Source: Vespula vulgaris (taxonomy: Eukaryota; Arthropoda; Insecta; Hymenoptera; Vespidae). Taken from it: a stretch of 64,000 bases of DNA. Below, piece by piece: positions 1-13,383 of this stretch (position 1 is the first letter of the stretch; each line of letters opens with the position of its first letter). The notes under the pieces are model-generated. The model was not told where the DNA came from and ran no database searches. It worked only from the letters and a program-made list of their open reading frames with translations. The translations under genes and the position numbers were made by a program. The stretch spans positions 6,852,001 to 6,916,000 of the forward strand of contig NC_066592.1 in the NCBI RefSeq assembly GCF_905475345.1, given 5' to 3'.

Positions 1-6
1 ACATAC

Positions 7-44
<38 letters not shown>

Positions 45-55
45 GTGGAGATACA

Positions 56-99
<44 letters not shown>
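1..99. repeat. ACAT/AT then CT microsatellites at window edge
   Basis: ACAT units (1-20) pass into AT (to 44), and after 11 unique bases a CT tract runs 56-99. The array is cut by the window start. Confidence 0.95.
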
Positions 100-101
<2 letters not shown>

Positions 102-420
102 ACTGTAGCTCTGTATCGACAGAGGCAAATTGATAGGTAATATGTGGGCACTGCCCATCTACTTCCCCCTCGTGACATTTACCGACGGAAATGACTCGTT
201 TTCCCAATATTCGAGCCTGAAAAAGCCGTTAAGAGGGCTTTTACTGTACCAAATGGATATCATACGGGATACTGTAATCCTGTTACATGCGTTGCCTCGA
301 CGGCTTCGATCGTATTCCATGCCACTATCCCTTCTTCCTTTTTTATCTCGCGAAATTTCACCCTTTTCCAAAGACGATAGGAATGTGATTTCGTAACGAT
401 ATCGATTATACTGCTACCAT

Positions 421-443
421 TACTATTACCACTACTACTACTT

Positions 444-483
<40 letters not shown>

Positions 484-502
484 CACTACCATTACTATTA
501 TT
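421..502. repeat. ACT/TAC trinucleotide microsatellite
   Basis: Near-perfect array with a pure core at about 442-481. It yields a poly-Ser frame on the minus strand that should not be taken for a protein. Confidence 0.95.
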
Positions 503-1040
503 ACGGAGAAAGAGGAATTTCGATTTTCGGTTTTTCAAGATTTTTACGAGAGAAAACAAATCGAACGCGTCCGAAGGAGGGGGTGAGTTTCAGAAAATAT
601 ACGCCATTCTTTTCTCGTTTTATCGATACTCTACTTCTCTCTCGCTCGTTCTTTCATTCTTTCTCTTTCGTACTCTCCATTTCCCTTCCTTTGTATCTTC
701 TCTCTCGCCGAGTGGGAGAAAAATTGATGGGTAATAGGCAGCTAGCCGAGCCGTCTAGCTCGTTGGCGTGACGTTTACAAGGGAAAATACAGGATCGATT
801 TTCCGATAAAGGTGAGAAGAGTGGGGTAAGCCTTAAAAAATCCATGTCGGACGGCCGACTTTCTGTGAGACAGGATATTCCGCGAGGGAAACATTCCTCG
901 GTGGGTAGTAGGTCGGGTCACTGTGTGTCGAGGAGTGATCGACGAGTAGGACTCTCTCTGTTTCTTTCTTTTCTTCTCTTTCTCGTTCGATTGCACGCGT
1001 TTTTTAATAGTTTCTAGACTAGCTGAAAGAGTAAAGAGAT

Positions 1041-1130
1041 ATACACACATACACATATATATATATATATATGTATATGTATAGATAAAAAGATAGATAG
1101 ATAGATAGATAGATAAAGATAGATAGATAG
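1041..1130. repeat. AT and GATA microsatellites
   Basis: CA/TA and AT units to 1086, then GATA units with small interruptions to 1130. Confidence 0.9.
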
Positions 1131-1512
1131 GTCCATCATGTCGCGGCGATTACCTAAAGTAAACGTCCTCTAATCGATCGGTACTCGTTGACAGAGATCC
1201 GATCGGCAGATTTTTCGCACCAAAAAGTAATATATCCTCGGCGTTTGCGTTCACTGTGCAGTATATATATATAAAATAGTATATATATACACGCATATAC
1301 ATATATATACATACCTACACTTACATATATATATATAAAGCCTCAAAGTGGATTTGCCGCGCGTATCGAATTTCCGGAACGATGGGCCAATAACCGTGTA
1401 GTCCGGAGAACCGCTAGGAGACCGACGATTTCCCGTGAAAACAAACAGAGACGCGGTGATGTATTCGAGATGAATAAAAAGATAAAGAGAGATACATGGA
1501 TAAAGAAAGATA

Positions 1513-1540
1513 TACACACACACACACACACACACATACA
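1513..1540. repeat. CA dinucleotide microsatellite
   Basis: About 12 CA units, followed by CATA and AT variants to 1560. Confidence 0.9.
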
Positions 1541-3286
1541 CATACATATAATATATATAAACTGGAAGGGGAAAGGTAAAAAAGTAAAACAAAAAAAGAA
1601 AAAAAAAAGAGGAGAAAAAGCGAAAGAAAAGAGAGGCGAAAGAGAGAAAGTTATACAGATCCGTTTATATTTTGTATCCATCGCTTGTCTTCCACCCACT
1701 CTCTTTCAGTTCCGGCCGATTCCTTTGGCGGCGAACGAATTCAGAGAGCCACCGTATGTATGTATGAATGCAATATCCTTTTTCACGGAGTCCGGAGCAG
1801 ACGCCCCGAAGCACAAAAGCGGACTGCCGAGAATGGAAGGGTGGGAGGGGGTGGGAGGAGAAGGAGGGAGGTAGGTTGGCGCGGAGAACGGCGAGAGGAA
1901 GGAGGAGAAAGGGGAGGAAGTGGGCGAGGGGGGCGAAAAACATTTCAGCTTCGTTTGAAATCCACTAGGGGCACAAAGTAGATATTTAATTAAATAGAAG
2001 ACACGCTGATTCTGCTGCTGTTCTTCTACCTTCCTAGCCAACCACTCCTCCTCTTCCTCCCCGTCCCTCCCCCCGAACTTTCAACCCTCTTCCATGATTT
2101 CTCTCTCTCTCTCTCTTTCTCTTTCTGTCTCTCTTTCTGTCTCTCTCGGGCACGTAGATTCCATCGGTAACGAACGTTTACTGCACAACGCGTTCGAATG
2201 CATTCGGGTCAGTGAATACTACTTGCAATGATCTCTGATTTTCTGCGATCTTTCTCCTCGTAGAGTTTCGTTCCGTCCATTTCTTTTTTCGAAAGAAACT
2301 GAGAGAAGGACTATATTATAACCGAGATGTTATAAGAAATGTAGAGGCGCAAAGGAGACGAATCTCAATTTCAAAAGCTAACGTAAGCGACTCTTTTTGC
2401 CTGTTGAGTGTCGTCTGCCACGTCATCGTTTTCACTACCAATCTCCCTCTTTCCTCTCTACAAGTTCGACTAGGTTCGTCCCCCGTAGGAAATTAAACGG
2501 GAGAACGCCGGCAACTGCGAATAATATATACGATCTCCGGCCGGTGCACACCCACCTACTTGTTGAGGAAAAGTTTAAGTGGGAAGCGTTCTTTCGTATT
2601 TACGATCGAGAGGAATACTTTCCCCTCCCTCATTCCCCCCTCTCTCTCTCTCTCTCTCTTGCTTTTCTATCTTGAACGATTTTCGCTGTCGGAACGATGT
2701 CGTCGTTTCTACTCCACGATTCATTATAATTTTCTACTTTCTCGTGCACTTTGATTGTGTAATAAGTTGTAACAAGTTGTAATAAGAAGCGAAGACGACA
2801 TTAAAAAAAAAAAAAAAAGAAAGAAAGAAAGAAAGAAGATACGTATCGACTTTTCCATCGACCTTTTTCCGTCATATTATTACATTTCTTCTTTACAACG
2901 ATAGAGAAAAAAAAAAAGAATTGCCTGCGCATTCGATGATTACGATTTCTTCATATCCCAATTGAGTATCTACAGTCTACTCATGAAATTCGTTACTATA
3001 TTGACTCTTGCTCTTCGATAAAAAATGGAAAATCGCTAATTGCATTCTCGTTTCGTGTATCTCTCTATATCTATCTGTCTCTATTTTCTACCATGAGTTT
3101 TCAATCATCTCATAGAGAAAATACTCATAATAGTACTCTAACACACACAACGAAGAATCCACCGTCGATTTTCCTTTCGACGAAGCGATATCTGTCATAT
3201 TGTACGGCTGGAAATTTTTTTCTGCTTCACTGTACTTCGGTTATTTTCTCTCCCTCTCTCTCTCAACCCTCTTGGTCCCTCTTCCA

Positions 3287-3330
<44 letters not shown>

Positions 3331-3679
3331 ATCTATCTATCTCTCTTCCCTACTCGAAGATACGGTAGAATTGTAAAGAAGGAGGGAAAGGGCATTTTCA
3401 ATATCTGCTGTATTTCCGGCGTTTCTACCCCTCTGGATATCTACCCGAGGTAACATTGTACGCACCCCGTCACTACATTTTAATATTTCAGCATTCAATG
3501 ATACGCCGCCGTCTACGCAAAACGTCGCCGTCCAGCTGTGCTCAAGAAGCTTGTCGCCGATCTCTCTATTTCTTTCTCTCTCTCTCTCTTTTCCTTTTCC
3601 AAACTTATCATCTTCCTGGTACTACTACTGTTACTATTACTCCATCTTTTGCTTCTGTTGTGTCTAGTCGAGCAAACCG

Positions 3680-3722
3680 ATATATATATATATATATGTA
3701 TGTATATGTATATGTATATGTA

Positions 3723-3755
<33 letters not shown>
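3680..3755. repeat. AT / GTAT / GT compound microsatellite
   Basis: AT core, then TATG units, GT units (3724-3739) and AT again. It produces Tyr/Ile and Val/Cys-rich false frames. Confidence 0.9.
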
Positions 3756-4056
3756 GGTCGTTTATTACCCTCGTAGAACAAAGCTCGGCGAGTGTCGTCG
3801 CCCACGGAATATTTCCGTTTGGCCAAGGACCTCGACATTCGGCTCAATAAATCTCGTTCGGAAAATACGAGAGAACAGTTACCGAACGTTATCGTCCTCG
3901 TGTCATCGTCCTCCGGATACGTGTGTGCTCGCTATTATATCAACTTGCTCTCCATTATACCGAGCGATAAAATATTTCGCGTTCGTATTACAATTACGAG
4001 GCTTGGTTAAATACGGAAATTGCAGTCACCCGCGGCCGCCGAGCCATTCGTATTAG
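3756..4056 (+). other. Unique segment open in two overlapping frames
   Basis: After an AT/GT microsatellite, one plus-strand frame stays open for about 100 codons (ending at TAG 4054-4056) and another for 72 codons (3792-4010). Neither is low complexity and neither shows a known motif. TCG/CGA-rich DNA has few stop codons, which explains double openness without selection. No splice borders of quality were seen. Confidence 0.12.
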
Positions 4057-4642
4057 CTTTGAAATGACGTTGTTATGTCGATGAGTCATGAGAGAAAGAG
4101 AGAAATGTAGATATATGTGTATATTATATACTATAGATATAGAAAGTGAGAGAGAGAGAGTGTGTGTGTGTGTGAGAGACAGAGCGAAAAAGAGAGAGAG
4201 AGAGAGAGACAGAGAAAGCATTATTGTAAACTACATACAAATCTAAATCACATTGTATTAACAGAGAACAGAGTTCATTCCCCTGTTGGTTTAGGAACTT
4301 CAACGGCTTATCGCTGACGTTATCATTCGAGTTTCCCATCCTTTCCCTTTACACGGAAAATCTCCTAAATGTCATCAATCAAATTTTCCTAATCGATGCG
4401 ACATCATTCGAAAATGTATCGTTCGAAAGAAATACGATTCGATCGGCTAACGATAAGTTTATCTTGTAAATATCGGATATCGGGTGTATTCTATCTCTCC
4501 TTTGTTGCTATAGAACCCGTTGGAAAGTTTTAGACAAATATTAGAGACAATGACAATCGTTGCATCCTTCTTCAATTTGGAACCCACCCTGCGGCTTATA
4601 ATACGGTGTTTCTCTTCTACGATTCATAACTCCCTCCCTCTC

Positions 4643-4753
4643 TATATATATATACACACATATATATATAATATGTATGTATGTATGTACGTACATATGT
4701 ATGTAGGTACGTACGTACATATGATATATGTATGTATGTATGTATGTATATAT
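4643..4753. repeat. AT / GTAT / GTAC compound microsatellite
   Basis: Alternating purine-pyrimidine throughout, with self-complementary GTACGTAC blocks. It is prone to cruciform or Z-type structure (inference). Confidence 0.9.
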
Positions 4754-5502
4754 TTCAAGAGAAGACGCCCTAGCAACGGCGAACAGGTCCGTCTTTCCGC
4801 ACGGTATCCAAATACTTTCCTGAATTGTGCATCGAAACGCGAATTATGGGAATCCCAAGTGGATACCACGACAAAACTTTCTCCGAATTCCTTTACGGAT
4901 TGCAGTTTGCGAGATGGTCGTAAAGATGGACGAACGAATAAATAGATATCTTTCCTATTGATGTATTTTATTATTATTATTTCATTTCTACTACTACTAT
5001 TATTATTATTCTTTTTTTATTAAAGAACTTTTCATAAAGAATATATCTGCACACACAGATATAGATACATGTGTGTACGTGTGTGTACTCGTTATATTAA
5101 TCTTGACTTGACCATTAAAAGCTCTCCCAAAAGAAAAAAAAAGAAAATAAATAAATAAAAGGATTTGATCTTAAACGTCAGAATTACGATCGAAGAAAAC
5201 AATTGGAAAGAGTTCTATCAGTAAATAACATCGGCGAGTTTCATTAAGTCGAGCGTATTAGCGCTTCGCACGTCGCAGACAGGCTTCGGGCATTGTTATA
5301 AATAACAATAAGGTTCTGTGCACCGTAGACGGCAAACATCGTAAAACCTTTCGTAAACACGACCGTACGACCGAAATGATAGAGATAGAAAAGAAAAAAA
5401 CGAGAGAAAGAGAGAAAAAGAGAAAAAGAAAAAGAGAAAGAGTGAGACAAAAAGAAAAAAAAAAGAAAAAGAGAGAAAGGATATCGAATCGTCTAGAAAT
5501 AC

Positions 5503-5546
5503 AAAAACATATAGGTAGGTAGGTATGTAGGTAGGTACCTACCTAC
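5503..5546. repeat. TAGG array ending in a perfect 20-bp palindrome
   Basis: TAGG units run into their own complement: GTAGGTAGGT (5527-5536) abuts ACCTACCTAC (5537-5546). Confidence 0.85.
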
Positions 5547-5653
5547 TTCGATACTGAAACGTTTGCGAGACAAGGAAAGAAGAACGAAAAGGTAGAGAAG
5601 AAGAAGAAGAAGAAGAAAAAGAAAAAGAAAAAGAAGAAGGAGGAGGAGTGAGA

Positions 5654-5770
5654 GGATATCGTTTCGTGGCTGGAATATAGCTGAGCGCGGAGAAAAGCGG
5701 TGTTTCTCGCGCGCGCGACGAATCGAAAAGCGTGCCTTGGTGCTATTTCGTCAGGATATAACGATTTAGG
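5654..5770 (+). repeat. Diverged direct repeat, copy A
   Basis: Two blocks recur 1.2 kb downstream in the same order. The first has CGTTTCGTGGCT then GGAATATAG (from 5660). The second is 5717-5770, with GACGAAT, AAGCGTGCCT, GGATAT and CGATTTAGG. By hand, 40 of 54 positions of the second block match copy B with one gap. It lies at the start of a 107-codon frame (5700-6023) whose later part is Thr/Ser-rich and repeat-derived. Confidence 0.65.
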
Positions 5771-6884
5771 AAAGGTGAAAGTAGTAGGGAGTGTTAGGCG
5801 AGTCTGCTACACAAACACTATCCCAGCAACGTTCTTCATCGATATCACTACTACCACCATCACCAACAGCAGGAGCAGCAGCACTACCAACACCATCATC
5901 ATCGGCAACAACCCTCTTGGAAAATTCTCCTCGGAAAACCTCGGATACGTTGGTCTGGCATTTACGATCATATTACATCACTGTTTCCTTTTGCGTTATG
6001 CTACCTTTCGTCGTACGAAATAGGGATGAAAGGGATAGAGAGATGAGGAGAGAAGAGGCGAAAAGAAAGAGAGGATTTGTTTCTATATTAATCCACGATT
6101 TCCACGTAAAACGTTTTATATCTCATTGAGAATGATATGGCACGAAGCTTTTTTCTGTTATCATTGAAATTTCTGTCGTTTGTTTTCTTTCTTTCTTTCT
6201 TTCTTTCTTTCTTTTCTCTCTCACGTTTTTATTTTATTGTTATGGTTTTATTATTATCGCGTCGTTCAGAATTTTTCTACGATCTACCCTATTCGAATCA
6301 ATGTGGAAGAACACTATCGTCAAGTACATATACTACTATTGCTATTGTAAGAATTTTCTTTCTAATCCTCTTTTTTCTGTGTAATTTTAATATAATTGCT
6401 TTTTCGATATGTGCGTGAATCGGACGTAGTGTCTCGCTTAACGTTTTGAAATTCTTCAGGGAATTTCTTTTTTTCGTTCCTCTGACACAAATAATAATTG
6501 GCACTATTGTTTGTTTGTTTCGAGAATTCTTTTATTTCTATTGCTCTTTCTCTCTTTTTTGTTAATAAGTGGCATCGTCCGGCCTATTGTTTATAACTGT
6601 TTTATCCGTGTAGAAACGTCCAATTCTAATAAAATTTATAGTCTGCTTTTAACTACGCCTTTCGATGTGTACTTGTATGAAATTATTTTCAACCGTGATA
6701 TACGATCTTTGCTATAGCATTAATCAATCTTATTATTATTATTATAACTATTATTAATTATCGTTGCGTTATTAATATAAATGTCCTCGTCGACGGAGAG
6801 ATAAAACGAATCGAGATTTCATCCTAGGTAAATATAAAGAAGTGACCATGCTAAGAAACTGATAGAGAATCTGCGGTCGTGCCA

Positions 6885-6943
6885 AGGATGATACCGTTTC
6901 GTGGCTAGAATATATAGCGAAGGATAGCGTGTTGAGTACAAAA

Positions 6944-6981
<38 letters not shown>

Positions 6982-7050
6982 CATGTTCGCTACGACGGAC
7001 GAATTGGGAAGCGTGCCTCGTCGCTCTTCCAAGGGATATTCCGATTTAGG
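6885..7050 (+). repeat. Diverged direct repeat, copy B, with internal GA tract
   Basis: Holds the same two blocks as 5654-5770 (6895 onward and 6998-7050), but they are about 46 bases further apart because a GA microsatellite (6949-6979) lies between them. After the GA tract an ATG at 6983 opens a 25-codon frame (MFATTDELGSVPRRSSKGY, then SDLGAR). In copy A the matching frame is broken by the one-base gap. Origin as an old local duplication or a dispersed element is undecided. Confidence 0.65.
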
Positions 7051-7288
7051 TGCTCGATGAATCCCCTTTTCGCTTGAGTAAGAAAGAAAGGGGAGAGGGA
7101 GAAAGAAAGAGAGAGAAAGAGAGAGAGAGAGAGAGAGGAATTACGAAGCGACGGCCTACGCCTATCTCACGATTTATCGTTTCCACGAGAACACATTGAG
7201 TCTAGTGTAAACACACTTATGTACGTATCGTCCACCTGTCAGGGTTCTAAAGTAAATACACAGTTTCAGAGGGAAATGGAAGGAAAAC

Positions 7289-7327
<39 letters not shown>

Positions 7328-7528
7328 TATTATCCATCTTGTATCATCAGTTTTTAACTTCCCTTAGCATATTATAAATTAATGGAAATTAATTTCGATG
7401 GGATGATGAGAAGATGATATCTCTCGAAAATACCGTCGAGTTTCGTCTCTCGGAGGAACGTTAAATGCAACGAAAGGATGATGGAGATGGGATAGTAAAG
7501 AGGTAGAGAGAGAGAGAGAGAGAGAGTA

Positions 7529-7561
<33 letters not shown>

Positions 7562-7823
7562 TGGAAATTCACGGTAGTAGTTCGGTAGAAACGCGTCGCA
7601 TTTTCGAATGCACAATGTTATATAGAATCTTCCGTTATGCGCGACACGCGATGCTTCTCTTGCAAGAACTTGTAGCGAATGCATACGTACAAGAGACAAG
7701 CGCGCGCAAAGTGAATATTATAAATGTCACTCGCGTACCAACCGACAGTGAACTTGGCGTAAGTGAATTAACGAAGAAGGTGTGGTCCCAAAGACGGTAC
7801 CGTAGCAAAAGAAAGACAGAGAC

Positions 7824-7867
<44 letters not shown>

Positions 7868-8135
7868 AGAGAAAGACAGAGATAGAAAAAAGAAGAAGAA
7901 AAAAAAGACACGATTTCGAGTAAACGAAAGAGTAAAATAGTGATGAGAAATAGAGAGAGAAAGAGAGAGTAGCGAATAAAAGGAAGATAGTAGAGAAAAG
8001 AGGGAGCGAAGGGGAATAAAGAATGCGTTGGAAAATAGAGGAAGAAGAGAAGAAAAGACATTTATCATGTCCTAGATACATATTTCCCTGAGGAGGGAGC
8101 ACGCGTTAATTATGTATGGCGCGACACGCTTCTCT

Positions 8136-8222
8136 TCGTAGTCGTAGTCGTCGTAGTCGTTTTAGTCGTCGTAGGCGTCGTAGTCATCGTCGTCGTCGTT
8201 GTCGTCGTCGTCGTCGTCGTCT
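8136..8222. repeat. GTC/GTA trinucleotide microsatellite
   Basis: Imperfect GTC units interrupted by GTA, with a pure GTC core at about 8202-8221. The minus strand reads as poly-Asp. Confidence 0.95.
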
Positions 8223-8842
8223 ATCGCTGAATATGGTGTACGAGCATAATTAATAAGCAGCGGCTTAAGGGTTTGGATTACGATGTCGACAAAAATGTTC
8301 TCGGTGAGCCGAGCTCGCCATGAACCGGAACCGGAAACGTTCGTGACGATTATTATCTTATGAGGGAACACGATATAAGAAAAGAGAGAGAGAGAGGGAG
8401 GGTGACGACGCGTTAAAAAAAAATCGAAGAATGCTTTGAAGAAGAGAAACAAGCAGTTTTGAAAAGTGTGGAAGGGGTAGGAAAAGGAGAAAGATGGAGG
8501 GAAGGAATTACGATGATCTAGAGCAACATATATCGGGAATAATATTTTTCGTGGATGATCAACGTATCGTGACTTTGTGCTGAGACCACTATGAAATATT
8601 CAGGTAGCGTATAAATGAATATTTTCCACGATCGTTCGACAAAACATGGCTCGCTTTAGTTGTAAATTAACTCGTATGGAAACGCTCTCTTTCTCTCTCT
8701 CTTTCTCTCTCTCTCTTGTTCTCTACTTTTCTTTAATAATTTAAACGAGCGAACTGGTTTTCATGCGACCGGACCATAGAAAATTAATTAATTCCTACTT
8801 GTTCTCTTCCTCTTTTTCGATCTCTCTTCTTCTTCCTCTTCT

Positions 8843-8845
<3 letters not shown>

Positions 8846-8888
<43 letters not shown>
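8846..8888. repeat. CT dinucleotide microsatellite
   Basis: About 20 CT units preceded by CTT triplets. Confidence 0.95.
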
Positions 8889-8892
<4 letters not shown>

Positions 8893-9105
8893 GTCTTTCT
8901 CTTTCTCATTATCGTTATGATGTACGAGTAAGAGAGAGAAAAAGACTCATCGAAAAACGAAAACGTATTCTGACGTACAACGACGAGAACCGACGGATGC
9001 GATCCGCGCACATTTTTTTTTCTCTCTGTATCTCTCGCTTTGTCTCTTTTGGTCTCTTTTCACTACTACAAAGTTATCTTTGAATTAAAGAAAGCACATT
9101 CATTC

Positions 9106-9115
9106 ACTCTCTCTT

Positions 9116-9150
<35 letters not shown>

Positions 9151-9156
9151 TATACT
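9106..9156. repeat. CT then CA microsatellite
   Basis: A CT tract joins a CA tract of about 10 units (9130-9150). Confidence 0.9.
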
Positions 9157-10632
9157 CTGTCTCTGTTTCTCTCTTTCGAGCCGTATTATTCTACGAATTT
9201 AATATTACGAGAGGAAAGACGAGAAGAGGATAGGGAGAGACACTCCGTAGAAACGCGATCCACTTTAATAGATTTCAAACGGTAAGAGACGATTCGTATC
9301 GAATTTTACAAATATATAGGGTTAAAATAGGACCGATAAACGCGATATAGGTAGAGTGCTTTATTTTACGAGCTCGTAAAAGTATCCTCGAAATACGAAT
9401 TAAGAAGAATTAAAGAGGAAAAATAATATTACTTTGCTATCTCCAACCGGAAATCTCTTAATGTCGTTCCTACGTGTCCGATAAGTCGTTTATCTATTTC
9501 AATATGCGTGCAACGACGATTATCTTCGCTACACTTGTTCCAAGTTGTTTCAACATTTTTCCACGTGATTGCATACGTGCGTGCGTGCGTGCATATGTAC
9601 GTGCATACGTGCATAGGTTTACGCGCGAGAGAATTTTACAGAGACCGGTAGGAATTAACCGTCCGTTTATCACGTAAATTTGATTAAAACGATTGCGAGA
9701 GGTCAGTTCGTTAGCGGAATATGTCGAAGGAATTCGCGTGACTCGCGATCACCTGGATTCTCTCATTCGAAAATCTACTCTAGTGGTTCGTGGCCGATCG
9801 CTTTCGTCGGATGAATGCGACGATTCGGAGAGAAGACGGAGGCAAGAGGGAAAATAAAACGAATAAGAGAGAAAAGGGGAGGTAGAGAGGAAGGAGGAGG
9901 AGGAGGAATAGCAAAAAAACTCCTGATTCACCGTTCGACGACTAATCGTGATATACTGCGTGACTAATCGGACGTCGAAATCGTTCTTTCTTTTTTGCAC
10001 CACGGCAGATTAGTTAGCGACAAGCGGACGAGGATTCCAAAAGGAGCCGATAAAGTGAGATCCGCTTAATTAATCCCGTTGTTCCGTTTTCTTCCCCCTT
10101 CTCGTCTTTCTTCCCTTAAGATATCGTATCTTACGATTAACGAAGATTCTCACCTCCTTCTCCCCTTCTCCTTCTCTTTCTTACACTCCTTCTCTCCTTC
10201 TCGCTTATTAAATACGCGCTCGGCTTTTAACGTTAATCAAACGGAACTTGCTAGCTAGAGTACATGCTTTTCGCTAATGAATTCGAAGATATTCCCTCAC
10301 TCTCTCTCTCTCTCTCTCTCTCTCTGGCTCTTTCTCGGACGTTGTTATTTTATCTTCGTGCTTATCCTCAAACTAATCGAGAAAAGCACGATCGTCTGAA
10401 ACGATCGGTGGAAACATACTAATGTCGTTTTCGTTTGCTATTTCAAGCTTTAATAAAGGCCTCTTGGCAAATGTTCCAGATACGGAAAACCTTTACCGAT
10501 ATCCATTTATGTATGTATATCTATCTATGTATATACGTTATTCTTGAGTCTACTCGGAACCGAGGAAATTATCCCAGATTTAGAAACGATGTCTGACCGA
10601 CTTTAACCTTCTATCGCGGTCTACGATCATAG

Positions 10633-10670
<38 letters not shown>

Positions 10671-13336
10671 GATTCGGGGATCATGTGTTCTTATTACGGT
10701 TCAAATTTTCTTGAAATTTTCTAAATTAAAATCTCCAACGTTATTTCCCCGTTACTATTTATATTCAATCCTTACTCCGTCTATTTCCATTTAATCATAA
10801 TAGTTTCATATACCTAACATTAAATTCTCTAAATCCGTATAATATAAATGCCAATACGACGTGAAAATTTTCTATATAATAAACGTTTAGAAATTTGTGT
10901 TTATATAGACCTTCTTACGTTTCGCGAAGCAGAACTTGTATGACAAATGATCAGGAAGGCAGGCGGTCGCAATATATCCACGTCAGGCTTAAACGCGAGA
11001 GTTCGCGAGCGAGCGTGACTCCTCGGTAAAGGGACGAGTTCACGTGGCCGAAAAGGGCAAAGGTGCCTGCTGTGTGGTCATTAAATTTTTATTCCGGTTT
11101 TATGCGATTTGCGTGCCACCTTGACTCCTGCTGGTGGAAAAAGGATGGATGGAGAACGAGCTGCCGAGTGAGCTAGTGAAATAGAAAGAGGGAGAGGAAG
11201 CAAGGGGAGAGACAGAGAGAGAGAGAGAAAGTGAGAGTGAGAGTGAGAGAAAAGAGAAAAAAGGGCGGAGAAGTTAATGATGATATATATGTGCTGGAAA
11301 AGGGAGCGACGTTGAAACGGTCGGACCACCCACGACTATACTTTGAAAACAAAAAAAAGAGAGAGAGAAAGAGAGAGAGACTTTTAAATACGATTCACGG
11401 AAAAAGAGAAAGGGAGAGAGAAAATCGAGCTCACGATTTCGTGCGTGAAAGTCAACGGGATTAACTCGATCATAAGCTTACGCTTTTATTGTATAGTATA
11501 CTTCGCTTCATACTGCAGCGAAGAGTGAGTGTGAAAAAGAGAAAGGGAAGAAGAAAGGGAGAGAGAGAGAGAAAGAGAGAGAAAGAAAGAGAGAAAATAA
11601 ACGCATATCGATTCTTCCGGATGCGTTTAACGCGTTCCGACGTGCCATCGAGTTCTTCGGTAGGGAACGACGACAAATAAATTACATGCTAGTCGTTCGA
11701 GGGAAGAGACTCGTGTAAGTTTCGCGTGTAAGAATGTCTCCGTTGGTTCTTATCGAGCCTACTTAAGTATTTAACACGTTACATGATCGTATGATTGGGG
11801 AGAATGATATATATATATATATATTCATATATATAAGCTATCCCTATCTTTTTCTGTCTAATTCAAATACAGAGATAATGATAGAGAAATAGAGATAGAG
11901 ATAGATAGAGAGAAAAAGAGAGAGAACGCACAAGAAGGGTGTTATTGATTTTTCTCTTTTTTGTCTTTCTTTATTTCTTTTTTTTTCTTTCTTTCTTTCT
12001 TTTGAAAGGACGAAAGGAACAACGTTGTCTTTTCTCTCTCTCTCTCTCTCTCTATTTTTTTCTCAATCTCCTTTTTTTTACTTTCTCTTTTTTTTTCTTC
12101 TTTTTCTTTCATTACTTGAGACGAATTATTTATTCATGGTTTCGCTTCGGGATCGTAAAATTACCCGGCGGAAATAAAAATGATTGATAATCGTAACGAC
12201 CGGCTATGAAAGTTCGCGGAACGTTATATGCTATTATACTTGCTCGTATATATGTGTATATATGTTACTATGTATATGTGTATCTGGGCCGACATAACAA
12301 CGGTCGGCTTCTAATAGAGCTTCCCCACACGTTTCATGGACGTATGCTATTACGCGGGAAAAGCGTGTTTGTCGTGTCGTGTCTGACATAAGAATGTATT
12401 TACCACTTTTACTCTAGCCAACCTCTTTAAAGTATATTTCATTCGTTAAGGAACGAATAGAAAAACTAGGCTAAAGAGATTTTTCTTCGGATTTTTACGT
12501 TTCCTTTTCCTTTATTTATATCACATGGTACTTCTCTTTTTCTTTCTTTCTTTCTTTTCTTTTCTTTTCTCTTTTGTTTCTTTCCTTTTCTTTCTTTTCT
12601 CTTCTACTTTATCGCGTTTATCGCGATCATCGAGCGTGCACAAAATTCATTTCTTCTTTCTTTTCTTCCTCAATCGTATGCATTATATATACATACATGC
12701 ATACGTACGTACATACGTACGTACTTCAGTTAAAAAATTCAAAAGATGATAAATCGATCTGATTAATTCAATTTCTCTATCTCTTTCTTCCTTTCTCATT
12801 CTCTTATTTTTCACTCGAGTCACGTTCACTTATGAAAATTGAAAGTCTTTATTTCGTTTCGAAATATTTTCTCTCGTTCGTGTTAACGAACGAAGGAGTC
12901 ATGAATTGTACGTCAAAATCTTCTCGATGCTTCGACAAACTATAGAAAGAAAGAAAGCGAAAAAATAAGTGTGTGTGTGAGAGAGAGAGAAAGAGAGAGG
13001 GGGAAAGAGAAAGAAAGAGAAAAGAGAGTAAATATCGATAATAAAAGAATTTGAGAAAAAGAAAGATGGTACATTAGAGAGAACCTCGACGAAAGAAACA
13101 GTTAAGATATTCTTTCATTCTCGTAAAATTGTCTTTTTTTCCCTCTTTCATCCCTTTCCTCGTACCACCCCCATGAAAACTTGACAAAGACGAATAGGAG
13201 AGTGCACCGATACGTAGGTATGCTTTTAATTTTAATAGCGGCAGGAAATTAATCGAATATCGTCGGTACAGTTGCGTGCCAATGACAGGTCGAACTTCAT
13301 GCTGGAAAATTCCACATAGTAGGATTCGTTTATGCA

Positions 13337-13339
<3 letters not shown>

Positions 13340-13381
<42 letters not shown>
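13340..13381. repeat. AT dinucleotide microsatellite
   Basis: Perfect run of about 21 AT units. Confidence 0.95.

Positions 13382-13383
<2 letters not shown>

Larger units (their letters stand above)
503..5502. other. Unique and low-complexity DNA, no gene recognised
   Basis: Outside the listed repeats this holds stop-poor unique stretches (for example 2160-2640 and 4754-4945) with frames of 60-110 codons, C/T- or G/A-rich runs near 1830-1950 and 2040-2150, and AT-rich DNA at 2760-3070 and 4940-5250. I saw no pair of good splice sites around a domain-like frame. Confidence 0.5.
7061..13339. other. Unique DNA with many GA/CT tracts, no gene recognised
   Basis: GA tracts on the plus strand dominate 7080-8000 and 11170-11610, CT tracts 8690-9180 and 10290-10670. 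Unique stretches 9180-9600, 9680-10290 and 10680-11080 show no supported exon. An alternating purine-pyrimidine GTGC/GTAC run lies at 9575-9614. Confidence 0.5.
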
